Source: Lathyrus oleraceus
Taxonomy: Eukaryota; Streptophyta; Magnoliopsida; Fabales; Fabaceae
NCBI RefSeq assembly: GCF_024323335.1
Contig: NC_066585.1
Coordinates: 537,548,769 to 537,612,768 of the forward strand
Reading direction: 5' to 3'
Length of the DNA stretch: 64,000 bases
Translations under genes and position numbers: made by a program
Part shown: in pieces, positions 38,722 through 52,917 of the stretch
Layout of the letters: each line of letters opens with the position of its first letter
Numbering within the stretch: the stretch's first letter is position 1
The notes under the pieces: model-generated
The model's database searches: none
Seen by the model: the letters and a program-made list of their open reading frames with translations, nothing else
What the model was told of the DNA's origin: nothing

Positions 38722-41122
38722 TTTAACACTCCGATTTAATTAGTTATTTATTTAATTTAAATATTATTTTGTGTGATTTTTGGGTGGTTTGTCCAATGAG
38801 TGAAAATTTTGGGGAAATGTGTTAATTAATTAGATTTTAGTGAAATTTAATTAATTATAATATAAGAAATTGTTAGAATATTAAGAGTTGGGGCAGATTT
38901 TATAAATAATGGAAATTAAGTGGTTAGTAGAGAGAGGTTCTTGTTTAGTTGGGTCATATTATAATTATAAGAATTTAAATTAGTTTATAATATATATTAA
39001 GAGAAATAGAAGAGGTAAGTGTTTTGGAGGACATTTGTCAGTACATGAAAAGAAAAGAGGAGAAGAGCTTTTGGAAAGAGAGTTAGGGCTTTGGGAGAGA
39101 AGACTATATGAGCTTGCTTGCTTGTGTTTTTGTTGGACTTACAAGGTAGGGGGATTATTCGTCTAGGGTGTCTTAATCACGAAAGGGTATAGAGGTTTCC
39201 CTTAACCTCCAATGGGGTTCTTTTTTTTCTCTATTGTTTGATGTTAAAATGATAAATGATGATTGTGATTCTATTTATATGCCATGAATTGATGTGAAAT
39301 ACGTGTTTGATGTTATGTTGCTTTATGTTCATGAGTTAATTGATTAAATGATGAATTTATGTTGCAATGAGGTGCTTTAGGGTATAAGCATAATTAAGTT
39401 AATTCATGATAAAAGTGATGGATTAAGTGTTTAATCATAGTAGGATATGTATTCGATGTGGTGTTATTATTTGGTGATGTTATTGGATGTATTTGAATGT
39501 TATAATGAGAGTTAAGATGATGTATGAGGATAGGAAATGAGAAAGATAAAGTTACGTGTGAAAAACTGGGATTTTTGGATTTTGGGCTGATGTCATGTGT
39601 TAATTGATTGCATGCGTATAAATTTTGGAAAAATCTAAAAAATTAAACTATGTCAATCGATTGATTCCCTAAATCAATTAATTGCTCTCAGCCAAAATGT
39701 GAAAAATTGGAAAGGCGGATAGTAATAGGGATTGATGTCAATTGATTGCACCCATATGTCAATTAATTGACACTGTTTGATTTTTGAAAAAGTGTTGAAC
39801 TTAATCATAATTTTTTACCCGATTATTTTTTCCATAACTTTAGTTTCGTAAGTTCAAATGAGGTGTAGTTTGAAATGTTGAAGAGCTAACACACAGTGCT
39901 ACCTCATGGTAATGACTTGTAAGGTAAATTGATATGTTTGAGTAACGTGTAGATGTATGTTCAATGTGTTAATATATGTTGTGAAATACAAGTTTAATTA
40001 TGTGAATTATTGTACATGCTAGTCGATGATGGATGAGATGAGTAATTTGCAGTGAGAACTACTAGTGATGCATTGAATGCATGATTGTTTATAGTCAGAA
40101 TGAGGTAGTAATTATTGTTGTTTTGTTCTTATTACGTGATTATTTACCGTCAAAGTGAGGTTGTATTTATTGTAATGTTATTTTTGTTGCATGATTTTTT
40201 TTAGTCATAGTAGGGTTGCATTCAGTGTTGTGTTATTGTCATTACATTGTTATATGTCATGTATCATATGTTGTCGTGTTGTGAAAAAGGTGAGTCACGA
40301 GTTCAGAGAACGGACTAGTGACTTGTCTCGAGCTTAGAGTGGGGGCTTGGGGTTCAGAGGAGGGACCTAGTTCGTATGAAGAACCATTTGTTGAGTCGGT
40401 ACCGCATGTATATAAAATTTAGTTGCGAGTCCAGTTCAGAGTGAGGCCGTGACGAGCATGATTTGAGTCGACATTATATTACATTACATATCGGTTGTGC
40501 AGATAAGATGTTTGAGTGTTGTTGAATACTCTTGTATGGATTTGTGTGATTTTGAAATGTGATTAATAACATTGTGGTTGGTGATTGATCGTGATGTGGG
40601 TGAAATATGAATACATGATATTATGGTGCATGTTTGATATGTGTATGACTTGTGATGTGTGAATCTACCCTGATTGTTTTATGCACTGATTATTAGTTGA
40701 ACATATTCTCACCCCGTTTTTATGTTGTTGCGTCTTTGCTCCTCTAGAATACATACAATCGGGTATCTCAGTAGAAGTTTGAAGTAGAGGATGATTTTGT
40801 GCCTCTTTAGTTGATTGTCGATCGAGTGTGAAGTTGGAGTCACTTTGCTATGTAACATGAGGGGAACGAGTTGTTCTTTTATTTGTTTTATGTTGCATAT
40901 ATTTCCTTTGATTTTTATGTTGAACCACTTTTCAAACTTATTCTTGTTGAGGCTTTTTATGTCAACTATTTTATAATTTTTGTTGCTTATCAAATGATTC
41001 AATTTTCAATTATGTGGGTCATGTATGTTTTTTTATTGTGCGAGTAGCATCCTACTTGAAGGATTTATATGTTATACATGTTATATTTAATTATTTCTTG
41101 AGTCGAGAAGTAGGGTGTTACA
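38722..41122 (+). repeat. Tekay-like 5' LTR (2401 bp)
   Basis: Begins TTTAACACTCCG (one base from the usual TGTAACAC) and ends AGGGTGTTACA, followed three bases later by a copia/gypsy-type Met-tRNA primer site. GGTACCGCATGTAT near 40398 parallels the 3360-5456 LTR. A motif array lies at 39600-39772. Confidence 0.8.
39600..39772 (+). repeat. TCAATYRATTG motif array in the Tekay-like LTR
   Basis: Copies start at about 39600, 39653, 39674, 39738 and 39759. Two pairs are exactly 21 bp apart. The motif TCAATTGATTGA-type is largely self-complementary. Confidence 0.85.
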
Positions 41123-41125
41123 TAG

Positions 41126-41140
41126 TGGTATCAGAGCAGC
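41126..41140 (+). other. primer binding site (initiator-Met tRNA)
   Basis: TGGTATCAGAGCAGC starts three bases after the LTR end. It is the standard primer site for this lineage. Confidence 0.9.
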
Positions 41141-41704
41141 TCGGTCCATCCGGGCAGGTTTTTTTAAATTTTGTTTGTTCCCTAGTACACGACATATGTT
41201 TAAAACACTATCGGTTCTCGTTTGTTTTTTTAATTGCTTGCCAACAGAAGCAGGATTGATACAAGTGGGGGAGAAGCTTCTGATTCTCTAAGATGTTTCA
41301 GGTGTAGAGGATTGGTTCAATGTGTTGTTGATTGAAGAAGTGCAGGTTATTAGATGAGTCAGTGTTGTTACCTGAGTTTTTTGAAGAGGAAAATTTGAAG
41401 TTCATATCTGTTGATTGTGTGAAAAAATTGAATATGGAAGTGTCTTCTATGAATGGTAGGATGGCCAATGGTACCCCCATCTAATGGTTCAATAACTACT
41501 TCGTTGGTGTGTGTGAGTTGTCCTTTGACAATTTATGGTAGAGATTTTGGGATTGACCTAGTTTGTTTGCCTCTAAGTCAACTTGACGTTATTCTGAGAA
41601 TGAATTGGTTGGAGTTCAACTATGTATTCATCAATACTTTTGATAAATCAGTCAATTTTCTTAAATCTGGGGAGAGTACAAAGTCGAGTTTCATGACCGC
41701 GAGA
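41141..41704 (+). pseudogene. remnant of Tekay-like internal region with protease
   Basis: After the primer site only about 560 bp remain. 41453-41704 encodes [22 protein letters not shown] and ILRMNWLEFNYVFIN, closely parallel to the protease region at 140-300. Gag and most of protease are missing upstream, with everything after protease missing downstream. The next base starts another LTR (41705). Confidence 0.8.
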
Positions 41705-43430
41705 TATAACACCCAAGTTTTCAAGTTATTATTTTAATTAATTTAATTGTATTTTAATTTAATTATTATGCGGGATAATTAAATTAGTTTGAGCGATGTG
41801 AGGGTTTGTGACCTTGAGGTGGGGATGTAGAGAGTAAGTAGAGGCTAGTGGAGTTTATTTAAGATAATTGGAATTTATTTTAATAATTAAAATAATAATA
41901 TTTTATTGAATTTATTTAATAAAATTGAGGAAATAGGGAGGGTGGGGATGCATTGTGAATTAAGATAAATAGAAGGGAAATTAGGATTTTGACTTAAGTA
42001 GATAAGTGATGATAAATTGTTATTATATGATGATATATGTGGTGAAATTCGTGTACAATTATATGTTCTAAATCATGTTTTGACATGTTAAAGTGTTTTC
42101 ACCATTGATGAACTTTTGAAGGTTTTCTATTAAACATGATTTTATGGAATTAATTAATTCAATGTGGTAAAACTATTGAATTATTCTGTTATGAATGTAT
42201 GATAACATGTACGATGTATTTTGGGTTGAATTTGAGAGTTTGGAAGTGATTTTGGGAGATCCCATAAGTCTCCCCTTTTAAAAATAACGTTTCTGGTGTT
42301 GTTGCAGGTCGCTTACGGGCGTCAGCTTGGTGACGCCCATAGCATCATGCCTTTTGAAGCGTTGGCAGGTAACTCGTCATGGCTCCTGATCTCGTGTGTT
42401 AATGTAGAGCGCCACAATAGTGACTAATTGGCTTTGGCTGTTAATGACGGGCATCACGCTTGTGACGCAAAGGCGTCATGAGCTTGGGAGTTGTGCAGTT
42501 GGTCGATTTGTTTGTAATAAATTGATGACTTCAACTTTTCCATTTGTTGAGTGATAATGTACTGTTAGCTATTGTTATATGTTGTTTTGATGGAATTTGA
42601 TGATTAAATGTAAGTTTAATCGATGTTACAAAATTGCTGACAAATGATGAAATATGTGAAAATGATGATAATGTTATGTTAAATATTGTGAGTTGTGATA
42701 TTGGTATTTTGTTGTATGAGCATGATTTAAGACGTTGAATTATGATTATATAGTTGTGGGATGATAGTTCGGAAGATGAACTATTTCCGTTGGGTCAATG
42801 CATATTTTGTTTATTATTGGGATGAGACTTTAAATATTATGTTTTTTTTTTGCATTGATGTGTTTTAACATTCACTCATATGTCGTTGTTGTTGATGAAA
42901 GAGGCAAGTTGCAATCCGAGCAGGGTGGATTGGTGACTTGTCCTGAATCCGAGCAGAATGGATTCGAGGTCCGAGCAAGGTGAGCTAGTTCCTGAGTGAA
43001 CCAATTGATGATGATATGGTACCACATGCATATGAGTCTAATTGAGGTTATGAGTCTCATTGCATACTTTAAATGATGAAAATATGATTGTTTGTGTATA
43101 TTGATAGATTAGGTGTGAGAATGACATTGTGTGATTGTTGTTGTACGAGTAGATGTTTGAATTTTGCCTTACAGTTTATACCATTGATTATTGATGTGAA
43201 TTCTCACCCACTTTTCTTTGATGTTGTCCACCATGGTATTCTTGCATATACTAGGAGTAGAGTTGTTATTGTGCTGCGATTGAAGACTCCTAGTATTGGA
43301 AGGTTTCTTTATACGAAGCAGGTTGCCTTACGGTTTGGGAGGTTGCAAGGTTGTAATGTCGTGTTTTGTAAAAACAATATTCTTATTTACCGCTAGAAAA
43401 CCTTAATTAGTTGTGATTGAAGACTCCCAT
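41705..43430 (+). repeat. second Tekay-like LTR, 3' end not resolved
   Basis: Begins TATAACACCCAAG (usual TGTAACACCC with one change). It has the typical GGTACCACATGCAT near 43018 and GAATTCTCACCC near 43198. No GGGTGTTACA end was found; a GATTGAAGACTCC block occurs at 43281 and again at 43428, suggesting rearrangement there. Clusters of GGGCGTCA/TGACGCCC motifs lie at 42317-42337 and 42449-42478. Confidence 0.6.
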
Positions 43431-45282
43431 TATATAGGAGGTGGCTTCAAAAAAGTGGTCTGCCTTACGATTGGATGATTCCATCATCTAGGCCCATAAT
43501 AAGTATATAATTGGACATTGATCTATAAACATACATACTTCCTATACAAGAAACCATAGATAGCCTAATCATTTTTTTATCATGTTGTATTATTGACAAC
43601 ATGAAATCCATCTCAAACTAACACTTTCTAATGGGCCTTATGCATTTAAACTTACTAGTCCTGTTCTAATCGCAAGTGCATCTTAACCCTTAACAATTCA
43701 TAATTGTGCTTCACCCTTACCTCTAAGTCAAATTTTAAGTGATCCTTAGGATCGTTAATTTTGCATTAGGGATTACCTACCTTAATTTAGTGTTATAGGG
43801 CTTAAAATAACTTTTAGGGGAAATTCGTGATTTGAATCACAAAACCTGGGGGTGATTCCTTGTTGTTCTATTAGAATCAAAGAAATCTTATTTATAATTA
43901 AATAAGTCTTGATCATAATCAAAATCATACCTGATCAAAATCAAACTAGTCTTAATCAGAATCAAACATAGTTCTGATCAAAATGAAACCCTTCCTGATT
44001 AGAGTAAAACCATTCTTAATTAGAATTAAACCCAGTTCTGATCATGATTAAACTCATCATGATCAGAATTAAACTCAATGTTGACTCGAATCACAAGTCC
44101 AGAACTGAGAAAAACAACATCTTCTCACCATCAAACCATCATTAAAACACATAATAACTCTCCTTAACCTTCATATGTCAACCATACATGTTCGTGGGCA
44201 ACTAACACACATAAATCATAGTCAATTCTCATAACATAACAAAGCTATCAACCTAAGGTACATCATACATCATTCATAATTCGACATATATACTTCAAAC
44301 TATTAAGCTATTTGAATCCTTGATTTAATCAATGCATGTCATTCAATCCTATCAATTTCTAACTAGGATCAATACTTAAATAAAAATCGCCTCATGAAGA
44401 AGAAGAAGAAGATGGTGGTGATGATGATGATTATTCTTTCTAACTTAATGAGTGCTCATTTCTCCTCTCCAATTATGACTTTGAACTTCTTACAACTATT
44501 CTTAAGTTTTACTTAATTCTTACCATCCATTCCCTTCAATCTTCATTTCAAATTCCAACCCTTTATCTTTCTGCCATAGTTGACGCTTACTTCCTCTAAT
44601 TGGTGAAGGGAGGTATGGGATGAACATTGCATTTAAGTGAATGAGACTTACATACAAGTTTACCTCTCCATTTTTTCTCCATTTTTGTGGGAAAGAGGGA
44701 AGAGAAAATAATGTAAATTGTGTTTTCCTTCAATATTATGCCTTATATACACTAGCTATCAAAAGACCAATATGTCATTCACTAAAAATGCAAAGTTACA
44801 TAAATTTCCCTACCACCTTATCCCAATTACCAAAAGCCATAACTCTTAATTATGGTTTTAGTCATTAATCACCTTCCTTAACTCCATAAAATATTAATTT
44901 TTCTTGAGACATCATATAATAGTGTGAAATAACTAAAATCCCATTCAGTAGATATGTCAATCTCTATAATTCCCCTTACTTGATGTTAGACTTTTTAATT
45001 ATTATTATTAATTTAATTATCTTTCTATGACATAATGATACTTCTATAAACTTCCATAAATCTTAAATTGACTAGAACTTCAGATAATTATTGTAAATTG
45101 ATCAAATTACTCTTTAGGAAAATGCTCAGTTTACTCCTTAGTCTTTTAATTTCATAACTTGCGACACAACATTGGTTCTCAAACACACGCAACATTCTAA
45201 ATTTAAAATAAATAAGTCTTGAACTGATTATACAACACAATAACTCTATTAATTAAAAAAGATAGAAATGTGAGATGTTACA
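43431..45282 (-). repeat. Tekay-like LTR on the minus strand, far end unresolved
   Basis: Read on the minus strand it starts TGTAACATCTCAC at 45282, preceded by a purine tract (AAGAGGGAAAGAA) and the internal-end wording TTTCGAGGACATAA, which parallels TTTTCGAGGACGAAAA at 3326-3341. The left boundary was not found and may be merged with the plus-strand LTR at about 43430. It carries a 21-22 bp motif array (43908-44070) and a GAA/GAT-rich simple repeat at about 44396-44430. Confidence 0.65.
43908..44070 (-). repeat. eight-copy TGATCA motif array, 21-23 bp period
   Basis: Copies of TGATCA/TAATCA/TGATTA start at 43908, 43931, 43952, 43974, 43995, 44016, 44038 and 44059, usually inside CTGATCAGAATYAAAC. 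Intervals are 23, 21, 22, 21, 21, 22 and 21. The core is self-complementary. Confidence 0.9.
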
Positions 45283-46138
45283 TTCTTTCCCTCTTAATTA
45301 ATTATGTCCTCGAAATTGATGATTTTCCTACAAACAGATAACTCGTCTATATTCAGGATTTTCATTCTCACACACTTTGATCCCTACTTGATGCATTGTT
45401 CTCTTACATCGGATACCAAGGTCACCACTTAAAAGAATAAACCCTCTAATGATTACTCCGGTCTCACTTTAGCTCCACCTAAACCAACCTCTTATTAGAC
45501 TTAAAGTATTTATGTCTATTTCTTCTTAGATGTTCTGCAATAATTTTGGATTACAATCTTCTACATCTCCTAAATTGAACCATCATAAGTCGTTCCACGT
45601 CCTTCGTCAATATCCTTCATTGGATTTTCCTATGGGTCAGTGTCACCCTCATTGTTAAAAAAACGAGAGTGGTGAGAATGGACTCCTTATCTCAATCGCC
45701 TATCATCCAAAGATGGAATCTAGGACTGTTCTTCATGTGGTAGGAAGTTCCATTCTTCCGAGTCAAATGTTTGAGGGTAATTAGTTACACTAAGATTCAC
45801 TTCGACAGTTGCTTCTCAAAAAGAAGATTCCTCAATAATCTTGAATTTTTTCACTATCATTTCTAATTACATATATGGTTGCTAAATGTTCAACTTTGTA
45901 TACCCGCGCAGGAGTGTAACTAGTTGATTCAATAATCGTGCTAAGAGTACTAAATTTAACTTACGCCTCTTCTTAGTGCATGATAAGTCCTTTAGTATTT
46001 TTATGTGCCACTCTGATTTCCATTACTCGTCACTGTCTCTAAGCCTCATTAAAGTTCTAATCGAGTCTCATTAATACAAGGACACATGTATGGAATAAAT
46101 TAAATTCAAAGTAAGAATATTTTGTGAGTGCAACTTCT
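45283..46138 (-). other. internal remnant beyond the minus-strand Tekay-like LTR
   Basis: By position this should be 3' pol/UTR of the minus-strand element, but I recognise only the purine tract and the TTTCGAGGAC block at its edge. No domain could be read confidently. Confidence 0.35.
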
Positions 46139-47343
46139 TGTTAGATGTATTTTGTATGATGTCAAAACTAGGATACTTTAGCATTTATGTATATTGGACG
46201 GTATCCTCTGAGTCTTAATGCGCATCATAGCATTGGAAACATAAAAACATGTTGGAAATGATTTAGAAAAGGTTTCATGCATTAAAAACAGGTTTTTATG
46301 TGAAAAACAAGGTTTATGTGTTGACACGTACATGCTATGAGTCGACACACGTGGATCATTTTTAAAGGTTATAGCTTATGTTTGATGGGTCAACACATAA
46401 AGCATTTCATGTCATCACAAAGAAGAAAAATTCTTCTATGAGTCGACGCATGTAGGTCAATTTTAAAGTCTATAGCTTTTGTTTTATGTGATGCGTGTGT
46501 GAGTCGACACATGACCTATAGAGGTCGACACATGCACCAAATGTGTCGACACATGACTTACATAGGTCGGCACATGCATTAAAACTCTTGAAAATTTTGT
46601 ATTTTTTTAAACCTCTTGCATTCCTTTTGCCTCATACTTGCACACATATATATACTTTATACATGCATCATTTCATGTAGTGGTTTTGAGAAAACCATAT
46701 ACGAAACCATGAATATATAAAGAGTTCTCTTCATCTTCAACCTATATTCTATGCATACACACAAACAAATTACACATAATCATTTTTTGTTTGGGTTTTC
46801 ATATAGATTCAGTGTTGATAACATCCAATTTAGGTTATTGAATTGTAAATTGGGTTGAGGATCTTTGGGGATTTCAAATAAGAAAATCAAGTTGGGATTT
46901 TCCTTCAAGATCAATTGGGGATTTGAAGGTTTTGGACAAGATTACACAAGTTGGATTCGATAGAGTGAAAGCTTTGAAGAACGGCGGTTTCTTGCAAAGG
47001 AGTAGCGTGAGACGGTGGATCAGCTTTGTAAATCTTGGGTGACAATAATTTGCAATTTGGATTCGGTCGAGTGAAAACTTTTAAGAACAGGGGTTTCTTG
47101 TAAAGGAGTAGCGTGATACGGTGGATCAAATTGGAATTGTTGGGTGACTTGATCAAGCTCAGATCAAGGGAAGAGAAAGTGTTAGAATCAACATCAAACA
47201 TAGGGTTTGTAAGGTTGCATTGCTACATTTCTCTTGTAAAATTACAATTGAAAAGGTTAATTTTCATTATCTCAATTCGAGTTCGAATTAAGTGAAGACA
47301 TACCCATAGAGAGGTCGATTGGGAAACTGGATAAACAAATCTT

Positions 47344-47396
<53 letters not shown>

Positions 47397-47859
47397 ACTT
47401 TTTATTTGCAAATTGTTAAATTCATCAATTCTGCAATCAATACGTTTGGTTAAACTTTTTGATAACCTTTTCAAAAAGGTTTTGTTGAGTTGATCACAAT
47501 CTATTAGATTGCGATTGGATTTGCAAATCATACAAAATTCTAAACAAAATTGATTTCATACAAGGTGTTCCATATGTCTCAATTTCATTTTTGTGTATTT
47601 GTTCATTGGAAATAGACTTTACTTTTAGTGTATAATTCAAGTGATTGTGATTAAAATTATTTTGATCAATTTGTTCTCATTATCACAACATGATTCTATA
47701 TACGCATATTCGGGCTTTTTGATAGTTGTTCGATTTAGACGATTCGACTCGGGTCACTTCCGCTAGCTGTTAATTTTTTTCAAAACAATTTTTTTGTAAA
47801 GTTCTTAACTTGTGATCTATTCACCCCCTCCCCTCTAGATAAGTCGCATTCGTCTAACA
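46139..47859 (+). repeat. copia-like LTR (about 1.72 kb)
   Basis: Starts TGTTAGATG and ends CGTCTAACA, an 8-of-9 inverted match. The wording ATTCACCCCCTCCCCTCTAG near its end is typical of plant copia LTR ends. It holds a GTCGACACATG array (46320-46576), an internal 106-bp duplication (46963 and 47069) and a (CT)n tract at 47350-47391. No coding domain and no matching target duplication were found. Orientation is inferred from the end wording. Confidence 0.6.
46320..46576 (+). repeat. GTCGACACATG motif array, 21-bp spacing
   Basis: Four consecutive copies start at 46503, 46524, 46545 and 46566, exactly 21 bp apart. Looser copies lie at about 46340, 46390 and 46443. The core GTCGAC is self-complementary. 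Confidence 0.9.
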
Positions 47860-49146
<1,287 letters not shown>

Positions 49147-49762
49147 TATTTGATAAGCTTCTCCAAAGGGAGAGTCTAGATTTTGAGATGCACTGATCCA
49201 TTCTAGGACTATAACTATTTGTTAAGTCATCAAATGACAACTTCACTACTTTAAATCTTTCATGGTCACCTCAAAGATAAAAGGATCTAGATGAATCATT
49301 AAGGGCATTCAGGATTTGCTTCACTCAAATTGTCGCATACAGCAAGACATTTAGATATGTCAGAGTATAACTCAATGGTGTTCCAAAATGGTTAGATTGA
49401 TGTGAGGAAGGTTTTGGGTCTCATGTAGCAATGTCGATTGTACTCAAAGTATCATTTAATTTGCAAAAGAAAAGAACACCAACTATTGATGATACAAATT
49501 TGATAATGTATGCACTTTAGATTCTAGAGGTATAACATATGAGTTAGATGAAACTAGAACTAAGCATGGCCAATCATTTTCCCTAAACGTTTCCAAAGTG
49601 AATTGAGTGTCATAGCCAGGTTTAAATCATAAAATGACACTTTTGAGATCATTATGACCATTAACGTCAATTGTACAACCCTGTCATTCGTCCACCTCCA
49701 CATCAATAAAAACTCTTTTATAATTAAAAATGTCTTCTCAAAAAATACTTCTATTTTATTTT
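49147..49762. other. spacer without recognised gene
   Basis: No coding domain on either strand. Confidence 0.5.
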
Positions 49763-49953
49763 GAGTTAAATATGTTTGTAATTATTCTAAATATCTTATA
49801 TTTTATTTTTAATCCTTCAAAAAAATTTTTTTAAAAAATAATTTAAAAATGTGGATGCAAATTTTTAGAAGGTTCATTTTTTGAAGGAATTTAAAAAAAA
49901 AAAATTAAAAGTGAAATATAAAATATTTATGAAAATCATACATATTTAACCCT
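49763..49953. mobile_element. small MITE-like element, copy 1
   Basis: Ends are GAGTTAAATATGTTTGTA and the inverse of GGGTTAAATATGTATGA. Inner arms read AAATATCTTATATTTTATT and its inverse, giving a long imperfect hairpin. A related copy lies at 62782-63078. Confidence 0.7.
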
Positions 49954-50967
49954 TTTATTTTTTTAATTTATGATTTTGAAATCCCCTCTTCGAATTTTTT
50001 ACTCAAATAACCCATTTTTTCAAAAAAATTATTACAAAATAACCCACTTTTCATATTATTTCCAAATTACCCCACTTTAAAAAAACGTTAACATGTAGGT
50101 GTCAGATGAATTGGCGTCTACCCTTAATTTTAAAGAGGAGACGCCAATTGAATTGGCTACATCACATGGTGCTGTCAATCCAATTGGCGTCTGTGTGTAG
50201 AAAATGAGAGGAGGTGCCAGTTGGTCTAGCTCCTCTATGTATTGTGTAATTTTTTTATATAAATAGAGGTGTTGTGTAATTCATTTTTCCACATCTCTTT
50301 TCATTATATTGCAAACATGGTCCATCTTCATCGCCGCTGCGGAAAAGTGATTTATTCGAGAGACAAGCCTCCGATGGAGATGCTCTTCTAGAACATCTTT
50401 CGTTTCGAGCAACTACAAAGGAAGTTGGTTCGTTGGTTAGACAGAAACATACTATAAGGAAAAAAATTAGAAGTATTGAGAGACTCGATTCTGTACGTGG
50501 ATGGATGCGAGTTAAAAATGATAAGGATGTTAGGGAAGTGATGTTTGGACCAAATGATATCAGTTTTATTGTTGTAATCAGTTAGAAATGTTGTTTTTAA
50601 ATATTGTGGTTAAGTATTTTTATCTATTTTGATATTTGTTGTTTGTGTTGTTTATTCAGATCTGTTCGGTTTTAAGTGTGTTTAAGTTGGAGTGATGTTT
50701 GTTGTTAACCTTGTTGTAACAAAAAGTTATTGGTATATCAAAATCAAAGGTTACAAAAATTGAAAGGAGATACTAAATTATGATGCAGAGGTTGCTCCGA
50801 GATTGGGACATTTTTTTATTGTGTCCGGGTTGACGATATATACTACATAATCTTATCATTTTATCACTTGTATCCATTTTTGTTCTAATACGCGTGTTGT
50901 TTAGCCGTCCTTTTTTCTTTCTTTGCATCTCATAGTTATGTCAAACTATGTCCCCTTGATATAGAGG

Positions 50968-52917
50968 CTAATATTCCTCCATTGCTAACACTGAGAAGCT
51001 TTCGTTATAGACATTCATGACGGTAATGACCTTGTAAACATCAGATAGATGGTTGTAAGCGTCCTGGAGAGTATGTACGCATGTCGTAATGACATGAGAG
51101 CAAGGAATACGAAAGGCCTGGAACTTGCCACAGTCGCACCAACTTCTATTTAGTTTGACAACATAGGATAAATTTGGCCTCCCCTTATTATGGTCAATTG
51201 TTTCATGTATACTGAAATTTTGTCTATGACGGTCAAAGATTGTAATCGCGTGTGTGCTAGCTTTAATAGTTTCCTCTTTCATCACTTTCATACAGCATTC
51301 GTTGAATAATTGACCTGACATTAACATTGCACTTCATCTTTCCCCTCTGGTTGCGAAGGTCGACGCCAACCTAAAATAGGTTGTTCTGACCAATGCGGTT
51401 ATTGGTAGATTTCTAATGCCTTTGAAGACGACATTCATGCATTCCACAAGGTTTGTTGTCATGTGGCCCCATCGACATCCTCTATCAAATTCCCTTGTCC
51501 ACTGCTCCAATGGTATGTTATCCACCCATCTTCCTGCATCTGTATTTGATAATTTAATTTCCTCACGATAATGTTGAAATGACAGTTGAGTTAGAGCATA
51601 CACTGCATTCACCATTTTTTTGCGAAGGTTCTTATCTTTGATTGCACACATGAAGTTTTGTGCGATATGTCTAATGCAATAGACATGGATAGAAGGAGGA
51701 TTATGCCATATGTTATCATGGTTATTATAAGCACTCTCAATAGAAGCATGTCTATCTGAAATCAAACATAGATTGGCTTATGGAGCGACATGTGTTTTGA
51801 GATGACTAAGGAAGAAACCCTAACCACCAGCGGTTTCACCTTCAACCAGAGTAAAGGAAATGGGAAAGACATTATTGTTGTCGTCTTGTGCAACAATCAT
51901 AAGCAAAGTGTCATTGTATTTGTCGTATAACCATGTTCCATCAATTTGAATAATAGGTTTTCATGATGCAAAATCTTTGATGCATGGTTGAAACGCCCAA
52001 ATGAGGCAGTGAAAAATTCTATTTCCACCAACACAAGTTCCGTCTGGCATAAATGATAAAAATGTCTTCGTAATTGCAACAGTCCCAGGTGCGTATGTTT
52101 TAAGTGCCCATAAAAACTGTGGCAATTCTTTGTATGAATCCTCTCAGTTGTCGAATACCTGTTCAATAGTCTTTGTCATTGCAATCCATGCTTTCTTATA
52201 AGAGGGAGTATAATTATATCGTGTGACAATATGAGATATTATTATACTCACCTTCACTGATGGGCCTTTGTTAACAAGCGGAAAAATGTCTTGGCATATC
52301 AATTCAACGCTTAATTTTAGGTGATCTTGTACAACATTAGTGGCAATACAACTGTGAGGTGGGTCTATAGAAGATATCTCCCAAGAATCACTTCTCTTCA
52401 TGTGAGACGTAACCAACTGAAACTTGCAAAGGATGTTACGACATTCTATGACATACCTTTTCAAATCAGTGTGTTTCATTGTGAAATCAGCAGAGCTATC
52501 CATGTGAAATCTTGTGATAACTCGCACATATTCTTCTTTAGTGCGGAACTTGTCTCTCAATTTTAACTCACCCTCTGACCATGGATACGGGTTGTAAAAA
52601 ACAGTGTCGGATGTGTCATCGTCTTGCAATTCCATGTTTGTCATATGTTGAGGCAGACAATATACATGACTTGGAGGTAATGGCACTCGATGATCGTCAT
52701 ATTCAATGTTGTTGTTCAACATATGATTGACCTTTGTCTCACTTTCTTCTTCTTCATCATCATCAATGACGTTGACTTCTGCATCTGCTTCTAGGTCGGC
52801 TTCATCTGAGTCTTCTAAATCAAAATCATCAGATTCAACTTGATTAGTTATCTGAGATTGTTGAGATGGTATACTTTGTTGGAGATTAATATATAGGTTT
52901 CTATTCATTTTTTTCAA
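50968..52917 (-). pseudogene. MULE transposase, single frame with five stops
   Basis: One minus frame of 650 codons from ATG 52917 to TAG 50970-50968. Order: acidic N-terminus (about residues 20-60), a MuDR-type DNA-binding region (RDKFRTKEEYVRVITRFHM, VIECRNILCKFQL), the transposase core with first Asp in IQIDGTWLY near 51945, second Asp in LCLISDRHASI near 51765 and the Glu in NLVECMNVVF near 51445, and a SWIM zinc finger CDCGKFQAFRIPCSH near 51140-51095. In-frame stops are at 52146-52144, 51963-51961, 51822-51820, 51780-51778 and 51336-51334. I see no frameshift. The catalytic residues and zinc ligands survive, so inactivation is by point mutation and recent in kind. Confidence 0.9.

Noticed and set aside
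43871..44090. CRISPR-like array of 21-22 bp units
   Set aside because: Plant nuclear LTR context, no conserved repeat of CRISPR length, no cas genes.
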